DNA from: Planctomycetaceae bacterium
GTDB lineage: Bacteria; Planctomycetota; Phycisphaerae; Phycisphaerales; SM1A02
Reading direction: 5' to 3'
Assembly: GCA_947474065.1 (NCBI GenBank)
Contig: CANJHD010000001.1
Location: 1-64,000 of the forward strand
DNA: 64,000 nt
Position 1 is the first letter of the stretch; every line of letters begins with the position of its first letter. Of the stretch, positions 27,197-37,501 are shown piece after piece. A program made the position numbers and the translations under genes. The notes under the pieces are model-generated. The model ran no database searches and was not told where the DNA came from. It saw only the letters and a program-made list of their open reading frames with translations.

Positions 27197-30100
27197 TCAT
27201 CGACCAGAGGGGGGTTCTGCGTCAGAATATTCGATGACTTGGATCACCGACCCATTGGATACGGCGATGGCGCCCGTTTGGGCGGTCAATTCATTCAGGC
27301 GCTGCCCCAGCGAGCGCAACATGAGCGGGGGGGCGGATTCGAGGCCCCCGTGCCGGGCGTCGAGTTCCCGGAGAAGTATTCCGAAACGCAGGGGGACCGG
27401 GTCCCCCGCAACACCCGCGTCGAGCAGAAACAGACTGTCTGCACTTGCGATGGCGCGAACATAAGCGCGTTCCGTGCCGGGCGCGTCACGTCCAATCCAG
27501 GCTCCATCCGGCGAGAAGAAATCCGTCCGACCGTCGGCGATGAAGGCGACCCATGTCTTCCCATCGACGACCTCGCGAATCGGAGCCCCCGGTGTCGGAC
27601 TTGGCGCAACAAATGCACCCGCCGCCTGTCGCCCGGTCCACGGATCGATCGCCAACACGTCCTCCGAACGGGGGAGCACCACGACTTGGCGACCAACGTC
27701 CCAACACCGCGTTGAACCGCGTGCATCCGGCGAATCAATGAGCCAGTACGGGGAGCGATCATCACCCCCAGCAAGGCGCCGCGCTTCGATGCCGACGTCT
27801 GTGCCGACTACAAGAATCCCGCCATCCACAATCCGCATCCACCGGATTTCCGTGGCGGCATCGGCAATCCACGAGAGGATCGGCGTGCCGTCCGTCGCGT
27901 CGAGTGCGGTGATGCGCAGCACCTGGCCAGATCCATCATCGGACTCCGTACCAAGCGCCACTGCAAGAGGATCCCGCGCCCATGACAACAAGGTGCTGCC
28001 ATCAGTGGGATGACGCCACGCCTCCGCGCCGCCATCAACGCTGAACGCTGTCAGGCTGCCATCACGGCCAAGCACCGCAACGGCAGGCGCTGTGAGGAGC
28101 GGGACGAGCGATGGCCCGCGGCGGGTTTCCGATGCATCGAGCCCATCACCCTCGGTTGCCATGTCGGCGGGATCGATGACGCCGCGCGAAGTCCAACGAA
28201 CTACGCCTTCTGGAGAAATGCAGCAAACGGCCCCCGTGCCGCCCGGCGCATCGTCGCACGTGAGAATCTCTGGCACCGTGGCCACCACAGAACAGTCGCG
28301 CATGCCGATCGGGGCACGCCAAGTTGCGGCATATGAAGGTGCGGTACGCAGCACGAGGTCTGAACCCTGCAACGCAAGTATCCCGCGCGGAAAGCGCCCA
28401 GCATCAGGAACGATGCGCGGGAGTCGACCTGGGAATTCCACAACGCGCGATGCCGTACCCGCGATGCGCGGCAAGGTGGGCGCCACGCGAGTTGCGAGTG
28501 CAGGTCCCCAACGCGGGTCAAGTGTGCGAAGGAATGCATCGCCGCGCTCGGTTGCGCCGCTGTGCGCTGCGCACTCTCGCACGAGCCGAGCTGCTGCCAT
28601 GCGTGCGTGACCAGAATCCGCAGCACTGATGATCGAAGCGAGTGCCTCTGCGCCCGCACGCGTTCCGGCTCCAATGCGCGCAGCAGATCGAAGCGCAGTC
28701 GCGCGATCATCGCTACGAACGGCAGCGAGCGCTTCGGAGACCGCGGAACTGACGGCGTCGAGTGCACGCGCGTCCTTGGCACGGGCAATGGCAATGATGC
28801 GCAGCGCCTCAGCATCGGCACATGCCTGACCTGATCGATTCGCCACCATGTCCCCTGCCTTCGCAGTCATTGCCGCCTTCGCTGCAATCGTTGCGGCGGA
28901 GACTGGATCGCCGCGCCGGAGCGCACGATCTGCTCGCGCAAATCCGCCACGGAGTTCGCCGTCTGCCAGGGTCGCCGACTCATCAACCGCGGCATCAAGC
29001 GTGTCGCGATCGGCGCCCGATGCCAATTCCATGGCGTCGACATTCAAGAGAAGTTCTAGCAATTCGACGCGTACTGCATCATTGGCGGGAAGTGCACGCA
29101 CACGACGCACCGATTCCTTGGCACCCTCGGCAGCAAGTGGTCCAGAGCGAATCTGTCGTGCCAAGTGAACAAGCGCGATGGCCGCATCGGGCGCAGCACT
29201 TGCCGACATTCGCGCGCGCACAATGCGCTCCGCGTCGGCAGTTGGCATCCATCCAGAGAGCGCCGTTGGAGATGCGGAAAGCAGCTGATTTCCAGCAAGA
29301 ATTGAGTTTGAATTTCCAGCGCCGGCAAGGCGCATGCGCTCGGCTCCGGTGCGCGCATCGCGGATGGAAACACTTGTTGCGTCAGGGATCAGGACCACCG
29401 GGGTTGCAGGGTCACTGGTCTGTGCAAACTGCACGCGACCATGCAGGCGCTCAGTAAACGGCGCATTGGCTGTCGGCAGGCACCACAACGTTGTGCTCGG
29501 TGCCGCTGCTGCAAAGCAAGCAACATGATCGCCGACTGCAAGCACGAGTCCGGACCGCTCGTCCCCGACGAGATACGAAGGCGCGCCGATAGAACCGTCG
29601 ACGCCAGTTGGAATCGAACCGCGTGGCGAGCCGTCGCGTGTATCGAAAGCATCGATCCGTGAACGGTCTGGACTGATGGCATAGATGCGGTCGCCAACGA
29701 CGGCCGGAGTCGACGCATCTGAGGGATCGAGGCGCGCTGCTGCATCGCGCACTGGCACTGGGAATCGTCGGAGCCAACGCACCAGCCCGTCCCATGGATC
29801 AATGGCAGCGATAGCGCCGGTTGATGTTGCTACATAGATCACGCCAGCTGCGAGTACAGGCGCATCAGCGGCGCGCGATGTTCCGCCCAGCCGGGCGCTG
29901 CCACTTGAGGCAACGACGCGCGCCCATGCTGCGGGGCGTGGCGCATCGAGGTCAATTGCCAAGAGCCAACTCACGGTTTCCATGCGCACGGACGTGCGGC
30001 GTGCAGCAATAATCACGCGACCATCAACAATCATGGGTGCGCCTTGCGGCTGCATACCGTCAAGATCAGCGCGTGTGTCCAATCGATCAAGCCGGGCTTC

Positions 30101-31228
30101 CCAGCGCAACATCCCCGTGGATGCGTCGAGGCATGCGATGCGGCCGGTGCCGCTTCCAAGGCGGTTTGCACCCAACTGCATCGGCGCCAAAGCAATCACC
30201 GCGTCGCTGGTGGCAGCGAGCATCCGCATCGATCCGCCGCTGGAATCAGCGCCCAAATCTGCGCCCGACCAGAGCGGGCGTCCACTGAGGCGATCAAATG
30301 CGCGGACCACGCCGTTGTCATCCACAAAGACGCGCTCACCAACACACGTGGGCGCAGTACGTGGCTGCAAGCGCTCTGGCTGCGCGCCGGGCAACCGCGC
30401 GACGCCGGCCTGCGCAAGCGTGGTTCCCGTGACATCAAGCGGTGCGCTCCATGTTTCGCTCCATGCTGACTGGGCTGCGGATAAATCAAACATGCCCGGC
30501 CCCAACGGACCAATGTTCAGTTCCGCGGGGACCGTCGGCGCGGCCGCGGCCGTGGCGCGGGCGCCGGCAATTTCCGTTGCGTCAAGTGCAGACGATCGAT
30601 CAGCAGCCAACGCGTCAATGCGGGCAAGCGCAAGGCGCGCACGCTCTGGTTGTCCAAGGCGCGCGGCAACCGTTGCGGTCATCGAGGCGTGATAAAGCGC
30701 GCGACGGCCGGCGAGCAAATCATGGTCTGCGATGCGATCAAGGTATGCAGATGCAGCCGCCACGCGCCCGTGTGTCAGACACGTCTCGGCCAAACGCAGT
30801 GATGCCTCTAAACCTGCCTCGGTATCGATACGCCGTGCAGCGAGTTCCAACAATTCGCCGCGCTCGAGTTGTGCGTCTGCGTCCGCCGAAAGTTCGCGCC
30901 GAAACGCGCTTCGCAATGAAGCGTCCGCGACCAGCATGGAATGCACACGACGCGCAACAGGAGCGAAGAGATCTGTATCAGCGCCAGCGCGCACCAAGCG
31001 ATCCGGTCCGGCATCAAGGACTTGCACCAACAACCGGACCGCCTCGCGTGGATTCGCCTTCGCCTGGTCAGTCGCCTGTTCAATCAACAGTTGTGCAGAC
31101 GGCGAGTCATCAACGGCCGGCAGCGCCAATTCTTGGGCTGCCACTACAGCCGTGAGCCACGCCGACAGCGCCGCTGCAATGCAGGCAGAGATCACGGGGT
31201 GGCGGCCAATGGGCGTTGGGTGCTGCAT
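27197..31228 (-). CDS. Large secreted PQQ-like beta-propeller repeat protein
   Basis: Signal region HPVISACIAAALSAWLTAVVAAQ; repeated propeller-like strands (VRAFDRLSGRPLWSG, IACLDASTGMLRWEARL, IAAIDPWDGLVRWLRRF, LAIDPWTGRQAAGAF). Confidence 0.75.
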   Translation of the reverse strand: MQHPTPIGRHPVISACIAAALSAWLTAVVAAQELALPAVDDSPSAQLLIEQATDQAKANPREAVRLLVQVLDAGPDRLVRAGADTDLFAPVARRVHSMLVADASLRSAFRRELSADADAQLERGELLELAARRIDTEAGLEASLRLAETCLTHGRVAAASAYLDRIADHDLLAGRRALYHASMTATVAARLGQPERARLALARIDALAADRSSALDATEIAGARATAAAAPTVPAELNIGPLGPGMFDLSAAQSAWSETWSAPLDVTGTTLAQAGVARLPGAQPERLQPRTAPTCVGERVFVDDNGVVRAFDRLSGRPLWSGADLGADSSGGSMRMLAATSDAVIALAPMQLGANRLGSGTGRIACLDASTGMLRWEARLDRLDTRADLDGMQPQGAPMIVDGRVIIAARRTSVRMETVSWLLAIDLDAPRPAAWARVVASSGSARLGGTSRAADAPVLAAGVIYVATSTGAIAAIDPWDGLVRWLRRFPVPVRDAAARLDPSDASTPAVVGDRIYAISPDRSRIDAFDTRDGSPRGSIPTGVDGSIGAPSYLVGDERSGLVLAVGDHVACFAAAAPSTTLWCLPTANAPFTERLHGRVQFAQTSDPATPVVLIPDATSVSIRDARTGAERMRLAGAGNSNSILAGNQLLSASPTALSGWMPTADAERIVRARMSASAAPDAAIALVHLARQIRSGPLAAEGAKESVRRVRALPANDAVRVELLELLLNVDAMELASGADRDTLDAAVDESATLADGELRGGFARADRALRRGDPVSAATIAAKAAMTAKAGDMVANRSGQACADAEALRIIAIARAKDARALDAVSSAVSEALAAVRSDDRATALRSAARIGAGTRAGAEALASIISAADSGHARMAAARLVRECAAHSGATERGDAFLRTLDPRWGPALATRVAPTLPRIAGTASRVVEFPGRLPRIVPDAGRFPRGILALQGSDLVLRTAPSYAATWRAPIGMRDCSVVATVPEILTCDDAPGGTGAVCCISPEGVVRWTSRGVIDPADMATEGDGLDASETRRGPSLVPLLTAPAVAVLGRDGSLTAFSVDGGAEAWRHPTDGSTLLSWARDPLAVALGTESDDGSGQVLRITALDATDGTPILSWIADAATEIRWMRIVDGGILVVGTDVGIEARRLAGGDDRSPYWLIDSPDARGSTRCWDVGRQVVVLPRSEDVLAIDPWTGRQAAGAFVAPSPTPGAPIREVVDGKTWVAFIADGRTDFFSPDGAWIGRDAPGTERAYVRAIASADSLFLLDAGVAGDPVPLRFGILLRELDARHGGLESAPPLMLRSLGQRLNELTAQTGAIAVSNGSVIQVIEYSDAEPPSGR

Positions 31229-31287
31229 GGGCTGGCAAATGGTTTCCGAACAGGCATCCACGCGGAAGGTGATACATTCTCGCACCG

Positions 31288-31827
31288 ATGCTGGAAGCGC
31301 GCCCAATGCCATTTCCTCAGATTGCCGCCGGCGCCCTGCTCTTGGCAGCCGCTGGGTGTGCGTCGAGCCCCCAGATTCAGGCCGTGAAGGCGCAAGAATC
31401 GCTCGTCAGTGCTGAGGGGTCCGAAATTGATGTCACTGTGGAATTACGTAATGCCAACGATGCCCCAGTGGAACTGACCACGTGGGAGTACTCCGTGATC
31501 ATCAACGACCGGGTGGCCTATACGGGGAGTTGGGTTGCGTCGCTCACACTTCCCCCAAATGACCGCATGTTGGCGGAGCTGCCGGCTTTCGTGCCGGCAT
31601 CATTTGGAGATCTGACTGGAGCGGAATGGCGAATCGGCGGACAGCTCACTTACCGCGCCACCGGCAAGCTTGATCGTCTGTTGTATCAACTTGGTGTGAA
31701 CCACCTGACCACTGGCTTTGGAACTGGCGGCACGGGCATCTCGAAGGCCGCGCCGGTTGCCCCGCCGAAGGTGAAAGCTGCGGCGTCAGAGTCAGCTCCT
31801 GCGCCCGCTCCCGCAACGTCAAAGTAA
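31288..31827 (+). CDS. Putative lipoprotein with Ig/LEA14-like fold
   Basis: Lipobox LLLAAAGCASS; IDVTVELRNANDAPVELTTWEYSVIINDRVAYTGSW. Confidence 0.55.
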   Translation: MLEARPMPFPQIAAGALLLAAAGCASSPQIQAVKAQESLVSAEGSEIDVTVELRNANDAPVELTTWEYSVIINDRVAYTGSWVASLTLPPNDRMLAELPAFVPASFGDLTGAEWRIGGQLTYRATGKLDRLLYQLGVNHLTTGFGTGGTGISKAAPVAPPKVKAAASESAPAPAPATSK

Positions 31828-31831
31828 AGAC

Positions 31832-34051
31832 TTACCCGCCGCGTATGGCTTGCGCCCGTGCCGCTGCGCGCTCAAGGTAGTACCCAGCCAATCGCGCATG
31901 GACACCGATAGCGCATGGATCTTCGGGTGAAAGTTCAGCGCAATCGATCTGCCGATAGGTTCCGTCGGTCTGCATTTGCCACGAGGATCGCCGATCATCA
32001 AGGCACATCTGCAGGATGTCCCACAGCGTGCTGCGCGCATCACGACTGCGCACCGGGGTTGCAGCTTCAACTCGCGTTTGCAAATTGCGATACATCCAGT
32101 CGGCACTTCCGATATAAAAATCCCCTTCAAGCGGATCAGAGTTCCCGGCGCCAAACCAGAAGATGCGGCTGTGCTCAAGGAAACGGCCGACCACGGAACG
32201 AATCCGAATGTTCTTACTGAGCCCGGGCATGGCGGGACGCAGGCAGCAGAAGCCGCGCACCACGAGGTCGATTTGCACGCCCGCCTCGCTCGCGCGATAT
32301 AACGCATCCATCACGCCACGATCCTCTAGCTGATTCATCTTGGCAATGATCCGTCCGGAACCGCCCGAAGCTGCGATCTGCGATTCGCGATCGATCAACT
32401 CCAGAAAGCGCTTCTTCATCGCCACTGGCGCCACCAACAATTGCCGATACTCGCGCTGACGCGAACGTCCAGTCATGTAGTTGAACAAATTGACAAGGTC
32501 GTCAGTGATTTCTGGATCAGCGGTCAGAAGACCAACATCTTCATACATCCGTGCAGTACGGCTGTTGTAATTTCCAGTACCGATGTGTGCATACGAACGA
32601 AGGGAGCCCTGCTCCTCGCGAACTACAAGCGCGGTCTTTGTGTGCGTCTTGTACCCAACAACTCCGTAGGCGACGTGCACGCCTGCATCTTCAAGCTTTC
32701 GCGCCCAGAGAATGTTGCGCGCCTCATCGAAACGCGCGCGCAACTCAACGAGCACTGCCACTTGCTTTCCACTCTCAGCGGCACGGATAAGACTGGCAAT
32801 GAAAGGGCTATCACCGGAGGTGCGGTACAAGCTCTGCTTGATGCAGACAACCTTGGGATCCGCAGCCGCGTCCTCAATGAATTTCTCCACCGAGCGCTCG
32901 AACGATTCATACGGATGGTGCAAGAGAATGTCGCCGGCACGGATGGCTGCAAAGATGTCCACGTGATCATCATCGAGACCAGCGGGCGGCAGAACTGTCA
33001 TGCGCGGCCAATGCAGTTCGGCAACATCGATGTCGGCAATCTCGTTCAGTGCTCCATAGTCCACGAGGCCTTCAGTCTCGTAGACATCATCCGCGTCCAC
33101 CTGTAATTCCTCCATAAGGAACTTAAGAATGCGAGGATTTGCGCCGGACGCAATTTCTAGGCGAACCACGCGAGCAAAGCGGCGCTCCTTGAGAAGATGC
33201 TGTGTTGCCTCGAGGAGATCCTCGGTGTCTTCACTGTCGCGCTCGACTTCGGCATTCCGAGTGACGCGGAATGCTAGAACTTTCAGGATCTCCATTCCGG
33301 GGAAGAGATCGTCAAGGTTGTGCTCAACGATGTCCTGGACCGTAATGAAATCATTCGTGTCCTGGAAACGGTAAAGACGCGATGGAATCTCAGGAACTTT
33401 GACACGCGCGAACAGTTGTTCACTTTCACCAGGACGCCGCAACATGACTCCAAGCGAAACGCTCATGTTGCTAATGAACGGGAAGCGATGACCAGGGTCA
33501 ACGGCGAGTGGCGTAAGAATCGGGAAGACGCTGCGTCGAAACCATGCTTCCGCTTCCACTCGCTGCGATTCGGTCAAGTGCTCCCAACGCAAGATCTGAA
33601 TGCCGTGCGGCATGAGCGCTGGCATGACGCGGTCGCGCAGAATGCTTGCCTGACGATGAGCGAGTGTGGCGACGCGTGCCCGAATTCCATCAAGTTGCTG
33701 CACTGGCGTGAGCGCCTCAGGTACCGGACCGGAGACGCCAGCTTCGATCTGTCGCTTTAGCACACCGACGCGCTTCATGAAGAATTCGTCGAGATTCGCT
33801 GAGTAAATCGAGAGGAATCGCAGGCGTTCAAGGAGTGGCGTGCGGGTATCGGCTGCGATATCGATGACACGCGCGTTGAACTCGAGCCATTCGATATCGC
33901 GATTGAGAAAGCGCGCCGGGTCATTGGCGTCCACCGTCATGACCGGAGGCACGGCCTGGACTGAAGCGCCGAGAGCGGTCGCAGCGGATGACGTGGCCCG
34001 TGTGGCGGGCTGCGTAGTTGCGGAAGATGCGCTTGGCGTGACGTCGGTCAT
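31832..34051 (-). CDS. ppk1: Polyphosphate kinase 1
   Basis: FLNRDIEWLEFNARV, LRFLSIYSANLDEFFMKRVG, HHPYESF, KQSLYRTSGDSPFIASLIRAAESGKQVAVLVELRARFDEARNI, GTGNYNSRTARMYEDVGLLT. Confidence 0.96.
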   Translation of the reverse strand: MTDVTPSASSATTQPATRATSSAATALGASVQAVPPVMTVDANDPARFLNRDIEWLEFNARVIDIAADTRTPLLERLRFLSIYSANLDEFFMKRVGVLKRQIEAGVSGPVPEALTPVQQLDGIRARVATLAHRQASILRDRVMPALMPHGIQILRWEHLTESQRVEAEAWFRRSVFPILTPLAVDPGHRFPFISNMSVSLGVMLRRPGESEQLFARVKVPEIPSRLYRFQDTNDFITVQDIVEHNLDDLFPGMEILKVLAFRVTRNAEVERDSEDTEDLLEATQHLLKERRFARVVRLEIASGANPRILKFLMEELQVDADDVYETEGLVDYGALNEIADIDVAELHWPRMTVLPPAGLDDDHVDIFAAIRAGDILLHHPYESFERSVEKFIEDAAADPKVVCIKQSLYRTSGDSPFIASLIRAAESGKQVAVLVELRARFDEARNILWARKLEDAGVHVAYGVVGYKTHTKTALVVREEQGSLRSYAHIGTGNYNSRTARMYEDVGLLTADPEITDDLVNLFNYMTGRSRQREYRQLLVAPVAMKKRFLELIDRESQIAASGGSGRIIAKMNQLEDRGVMDALYRASEAGVQIDLVVRGFCCLRPAMPGLSKNIRIRSVVGRFLEHSRIFWFGAGNSDPLEGDFYIGSADWMYRNLQTRVEAATPVRSRDARSTLWDILQMCLDDRRSSWQMQTDGTYRQIDCAELSPEDPCAIGVHARLAGYYLERAAARAQAIRGG

Positions 34052-34431
34052 CGTTCCGCGCCCTCAAATGGATTGATGTAGGTGGCTGTACAGCCGGGCG
34101 CTTCGCCAATACTTACTGACTGCACACGGACACCGTTCGGCAGCGATGGAACGATCTGAACAGCGATGTACTGCGCCACGAGCTCAGCCGATGGGTTGAT
34201 GCGATCGAACGGCGCAGTCGTATTCAGATTCTGATTATGGAAACGCCCGATGATGGCGTCAAGGGTGCGCTCGAGGGCATGGAAATCGACGAGTAATCCG
34301 TCGGTGTCAAGACTGGGGCCGGCGATAATGACGGACACGGACCAATTGTGGCCGTGGATAGCCTCCCGCACCCCGCCGATCTCCAGCGCGTGGGCGGCGC
34401 TGAAACTGCGCTCGATCTGGTTCAGATACAT
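34048..34431 (-). CDS. queD: 6-carboxytetrahydropterin synthase / PTPS family
   Basis: FSAAHALEIGGVREAIHGHNWSVSVII; LLVDFHALERTLDAIIGRFHNQNLN; ATGA overlap with ppk1. Confidence 0.85.
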   Translation of the reverse strand: MYLNQIERSFSAAHALEIGGVREAIHGHNWSVSVIIAGPSLDTDGLLVDFHALERTLDAIIGRFHNQNLNTTAPFDRINPSAELVAQYIAVQIVPSLPNGVRVQSVSIGEAPGCTATYINPFEGAER

Positions 34432-34486
34432 GACTTGCCGAGTATAGGCGGACTTTCCTGCCATTCCGATAGCCTGAGCACCCTCT

Positions 34487-35911
34487 ATGCAGATCACACA
34501 AACACCAGAAGCCCCGCTCATGCTCAGCGTTTCCGGCGCTCGCGGAATTGTTGGCCGCACCATGACCCCCGAGATCGCCGCCGCATACGGCGCTGCGTTC
34601 GGCTCATTTCTGAAGGTAACTACCGGCAAGGCACGACCGCTCCTCGTTGTGGGCCTCGACGGACGAATCAGCGGCCCGCCGCTTGCAGCTGCTGCGATCG
34701 GCGGGCTGATGGCCACCGGTTGCGACGTGATTGATATTGGCGTTGCGATGACACCAACCGTTGGCGTCATGATCAGCGAACGCAAAGCGGATGGCGGGCT
34801 AGCGATTACCGCAAGTCACAACCCGATTGAGTGGAACGGGATCAAGTGCTTGGACGGCGATGGACTTGCGCCGCCACCCGCGATCGCCAAGGAAATTGTT
34901 GATCGGTTCAAGGAGCGGCGCATCGATTGGTGCACCCCGCTTGAAACTGGCAAGCTTTCGCACGATGGCGGAGCAGCGCGCGTACACATTGATCGCGTCC
35001 TGAAGAACGTAGATGTAGCAGCGATCCGCGCCAAGAAGTTCACTGTTGTGCTTGACAGCGTGAATGGCAGCGGCTGCGTGCCGGGTCGCCTGATGCTTGA
35101 AGAACTCGGCTGCACGGTGGTGCACATTTACGGCGAGCAGACTGGCGTGTTTGGGCATGTTCCGGAACCGCTCGCGGAAAATCTGCTCGACTTAGCAAAG
35201 GCTGTACGAGAAGCGAAGGGCAATCACCCCGCCGGCGCTGCGTGTGGATTCGCACAGGATCCGGACGCTGATCGACTAGCGATCGTGGATGAGCGCGGAT
35301 CATTCATCGGCGAGGAATACACGCTTGTCCTGGCAGCATTGCGCATGTTGCAACGCACTGGCGGCGGCGCGTTGGCAACAAATCTCTCAACGAGTCGGAT
35401 GATCGATGACGTATCGGCAAAGTTTCCTGGTTCGCATGTCGTACGTACGGCGGTTGGGGAGGCGAACGTGGTGGCTGGGCTCCGCCCCGTGAACGGAATT
35501 CTTGGCGGCGAAGGCAACGGCGGCGTCATCCTGCCATCCGTCTGCTGGGTGCGTGACTCGCTCAGTGCGATGGCGCTGGTGCTGGAGTTGCTAGCACATG
35601 AGGGCAAGCCGCTCTCGGCGCTCGTTGCAGACATGCCGCGCTGGTCGATGGTGAAGAAGAAATTCGAGTTGTCCGCAATCGGCGGCATGGCAGCTGTCGC
35701 ACCAGCGCTCACCAAGGCACGCACCGCACTTGCGGGCGCACGCGTCAGCGACATAGACGGCGTGCGGCTCGATGTCGACGCGGGTTGGGTGCATTTGCGA
35801 GCAAGCAACACTGAACCCATCATCCGTCTCATTGCCGAAGGACGAACCCCCGCAGAGGCCGATGCCCTGATTGCAACCTGCGCAGCGGCGGTTGGCCTCT
35901 CCGTGAAGTAA
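34487..35911 (+). CDS. glmM: Phosphoglucosamine mutase / phosphohexomutase family
   Basis: SGARGIVG, GLDGRISGP, GLAITASHNPIEWNGIKC, DPDADRLAIVDE, RASNTEPIIRLIAEG. Confidence 0.85.
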   Translation: MQITQTPEAPLMLSVSGARGIVGRTMTPEIAAAYGAAFGSFLKVTTGKARPLLVVGLDGRISGPPLAAAAIGGLMATGCDVIDIGVAMTPTVGVMISERKADGGLAITASHNPIEWNGIKCLDGDGLAPPPAIAKEIVDRFKERRIDWCTPLETGKLSHDGGAARVHIDRVLKNVDVAAIRAKKFTVVLDSVNGSGCVPGRLMLEELGCTVVHIYGEQTGVFGHVPEPLAENLLDLAKAVREAKGNHPAGAACGFAQDPDADRLAIVDERGSFIGEEYTLVLAALRMLQRTGGGALATNLSTSRMIDDVSAKFPGSHVVRTAVGEANVVAGLRPVNGILGGEGNGGVILPSVCWVRDSLSAMALVLELLAHEGKPLSALVADMPRWSMVKKKFELSAIGGMAAVAPALTKARTALAGARVSDIDGVRLDVDAGWVHLRASNTEPIIRLIAEGRTPAEADALIATCAAAVGLSVK

Positions 35912-35980
35912 GGGGATTGTGGTGCAAGTGAGTTGAGTCGTCCACCGCCACCTCCGTTGCTCGCCAACGCAACACACATG

Positions 35981-36043
35981 CATGCGCGCTCTGGAACCCG
36001 CGCCCCTGGCCGCACGCGCCGGAGAGGACTGGGCCGCGCTCAG
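35981..36043 (+). repeat. Interspersed hairpin repeat, copy 1 (right arm lost or degenerate)
   Basis: catgcgcgctctggaacccgcgcccCTGGCCGCACGCGCCGGAGAGGACTGGGCCGCGCTCAG; matches copies at 50464 and 54875. Confidence 0.8.
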
Positions 36044-36573
36044 GCTGGCCGGGTCTCACGCACACGATGTGACATCGGCTGCGTACTGCAATCGATGTCG
36101 ACGCTGAAGTACCCGCCCCGATGAGCGCGCACCAATGGCCACATGATTTCGCGATCCGTGATCGGGATCGGCAACTTCTCAACATCGGCTCCAACGATCC
36201 ACTCGAGGCGACCTTCGTCAAATTCTGTCATGGGAATCTCTTCCGCACGAACATGGCGCGTGCACTCGAAGAGGAAGATCAACCAATGCATCTCGCCTTG
36301 ATACGCGCGTTCACTCACCATTCCGAACATGCGCATCTCTTCGTCCGCGAGCGCCAACCCGGTCTCTTCATGCAGTTCACGAATTGCACATTCGTGCGGG
36401 CTCTCGCCGCGACTGATTTCTAATTTTCCGCCAACGGGCGAGTACATGTCTATGTTCGGTGGCTTCTTGCGGTGCAGCATCAGGATGCGGCCCTCCGCGT
36501 CCCATAGGTAGCAAAGGACAGCAACCTTGTAGGGAAGGTTGGCGGTGTCGTACTGCGCTGCGTGCAAATTCAA
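36040..36573 (-). CDS. NUDIX hydrolase
   Basis: Nudix box GGKLEISRGESPHECAIRELHEETGL. TTG start overlapping the dapA stop (TTGA) is preferred over the extended ORF. Confidence 0.82.
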   Translation of the reverse strand: MNLHAAQYDTANLPYKVAVLCYLWDAEGRILMLHRKKPPNIDMYSPVGGKLEISRGESPHECAIRELHEETGLALADEEMRMFGMVSERAYQGEMHWLIFLFECTRHVRAEEIPMTEFDEGRLEWIVGADVEKLPIPITDREIMWPLVRAHRGGYFSVDIDCSTQPMSHRVRETRPA

Positions 36574-37496
36574 CGGCCTACCCCAGCATGCGTGCCGGCC
36601 GTCGCGCCGATACCAGCATTGGTGATGAGCTCGCGGATGCGCGCCACAGCCTGCGCAGATGCGGGCGCGAGCGGCAATCGCACTGCACCAGAATCGAGAC
36701 CAAGCGCGGCAAGCGCGCACTTCACAGGCACTGGATTGACGTCGATTGACAGCAATCCCTTGGAAAGCGGCAACATAGACATGTGAACATCAAGAGCAGC
36801 GCTGAAGTTGTTCGCGGCGAGCAAGCAGCAAAGTTCTGCAACACGCGCGGGCACCAAATTACTCACCACGCTGACTACGCCCTTTGCACCAACCGCCGCA
36901 AAGCTCGGAGTAAGACTGTCGTCGCCAGAGAGAACAGTGATGTTGCAACGTTGACGAATCTCGCTCGCGGAATCCATCGATCCGGTTGCTTCCTTGATTG
37001 CCTGAATGTTTGGATGCTGAGCCAGGCGCTCAACAGTTTCCGGCGCGATTGCAACTGCTGCACGACCCGGGATGTTGTAGAGCATCACTGGTAAATCGCA
37101 GGAGTCGGCCACGGTCATGAAGTGTCGGTAGATGCCCTCTTGCGATGGCTTGTTGTAGTAGGGAGTGACCTGCAAGCCAGCATCCGCACCAAGTTGCCGC
37201 GCTAGTTTCTGCAGATGAACGGCATGCGCAGTGCAATTGGAACCGGCTCCAGCAATGACCTGCAAACCAGCGGCGCGACCAACGCGCACTGCAGTCTCCA
37301 CGACTCGCGCGTGTTCCTCTTCGGTGAGCGTTGGGCTCTCGCCCGTGGTACCGCACGGGACAATGCCTGTTACGCCTCCCGCTGCTTGGCGACGAACGCC
37401 TTCTTCAAGCCAAGCAAGATCAACTGTGGATCCATCCGCTGAAAAAGGCGTGACGATTGCGGTGTAACAGCCGTGGAACGAGATGCGTGCGGTCAT
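36570..37496 (-). CDS. dapA: 4-hydroxy-tetrahydrodipicolinate synthase
   Basis: GCYTAIVTPFSADGSTVDLAWLEE, GTTGESPTLTEEEHARV, MLYNIPGRAAV, IQAIKEATGSM, VLSGDDSLT. Confidence 0.94.
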   Translation of the reverse strand: MTARISFHGCYTAIVTPFSADGSTVDLAWLEEGVRRQAAGGVTGIVPCGTTGESPTLTEEEHARVVETAVRVGRAAGLQVIAGAGSNCTAHAVHLQKLARQLGADAGLQVTPYYNKPSQEGIYRHFMTVADSCDLPVMLYNIPGRAAVAIAPETVERLAQHPNIQAIKEATGSMDSASEIRQRCNITVLSGDDSLTPSFAAVGAKGVVSVVSNLVPARVAELCCLLAANNFSAALDVHMSMLPLSKGLLSIDVNPVPVKCALAALGLDSGAVRLPLAPASAQAVARIRELITNAGIGATAGTHAGVGR

Positions 37497-37501
37497 ACAA
37501 A

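Noticed and set aside
29982-30692. Several 100-237 aa + strand ORFs opposite the PQQ-like gene
   Set aside because: Antisense shadows of a 1.3-kaa ORF in high-GC sequence, without motifs or ribosome-binding sites.
35224-36015. 263-aa minus-strand ORF opposite the glmM-like gene
   Set aside because: Antisense to a conserved gene; it begins inside the hairpin repeat, so its start is created by the repeat.
35224-36043. Whole-window search by eye for phage, transposase, restriction or toxin genes
   Set aside because: None recognised; apart from the hairpin repeats the window looks like ordinary chromosome.
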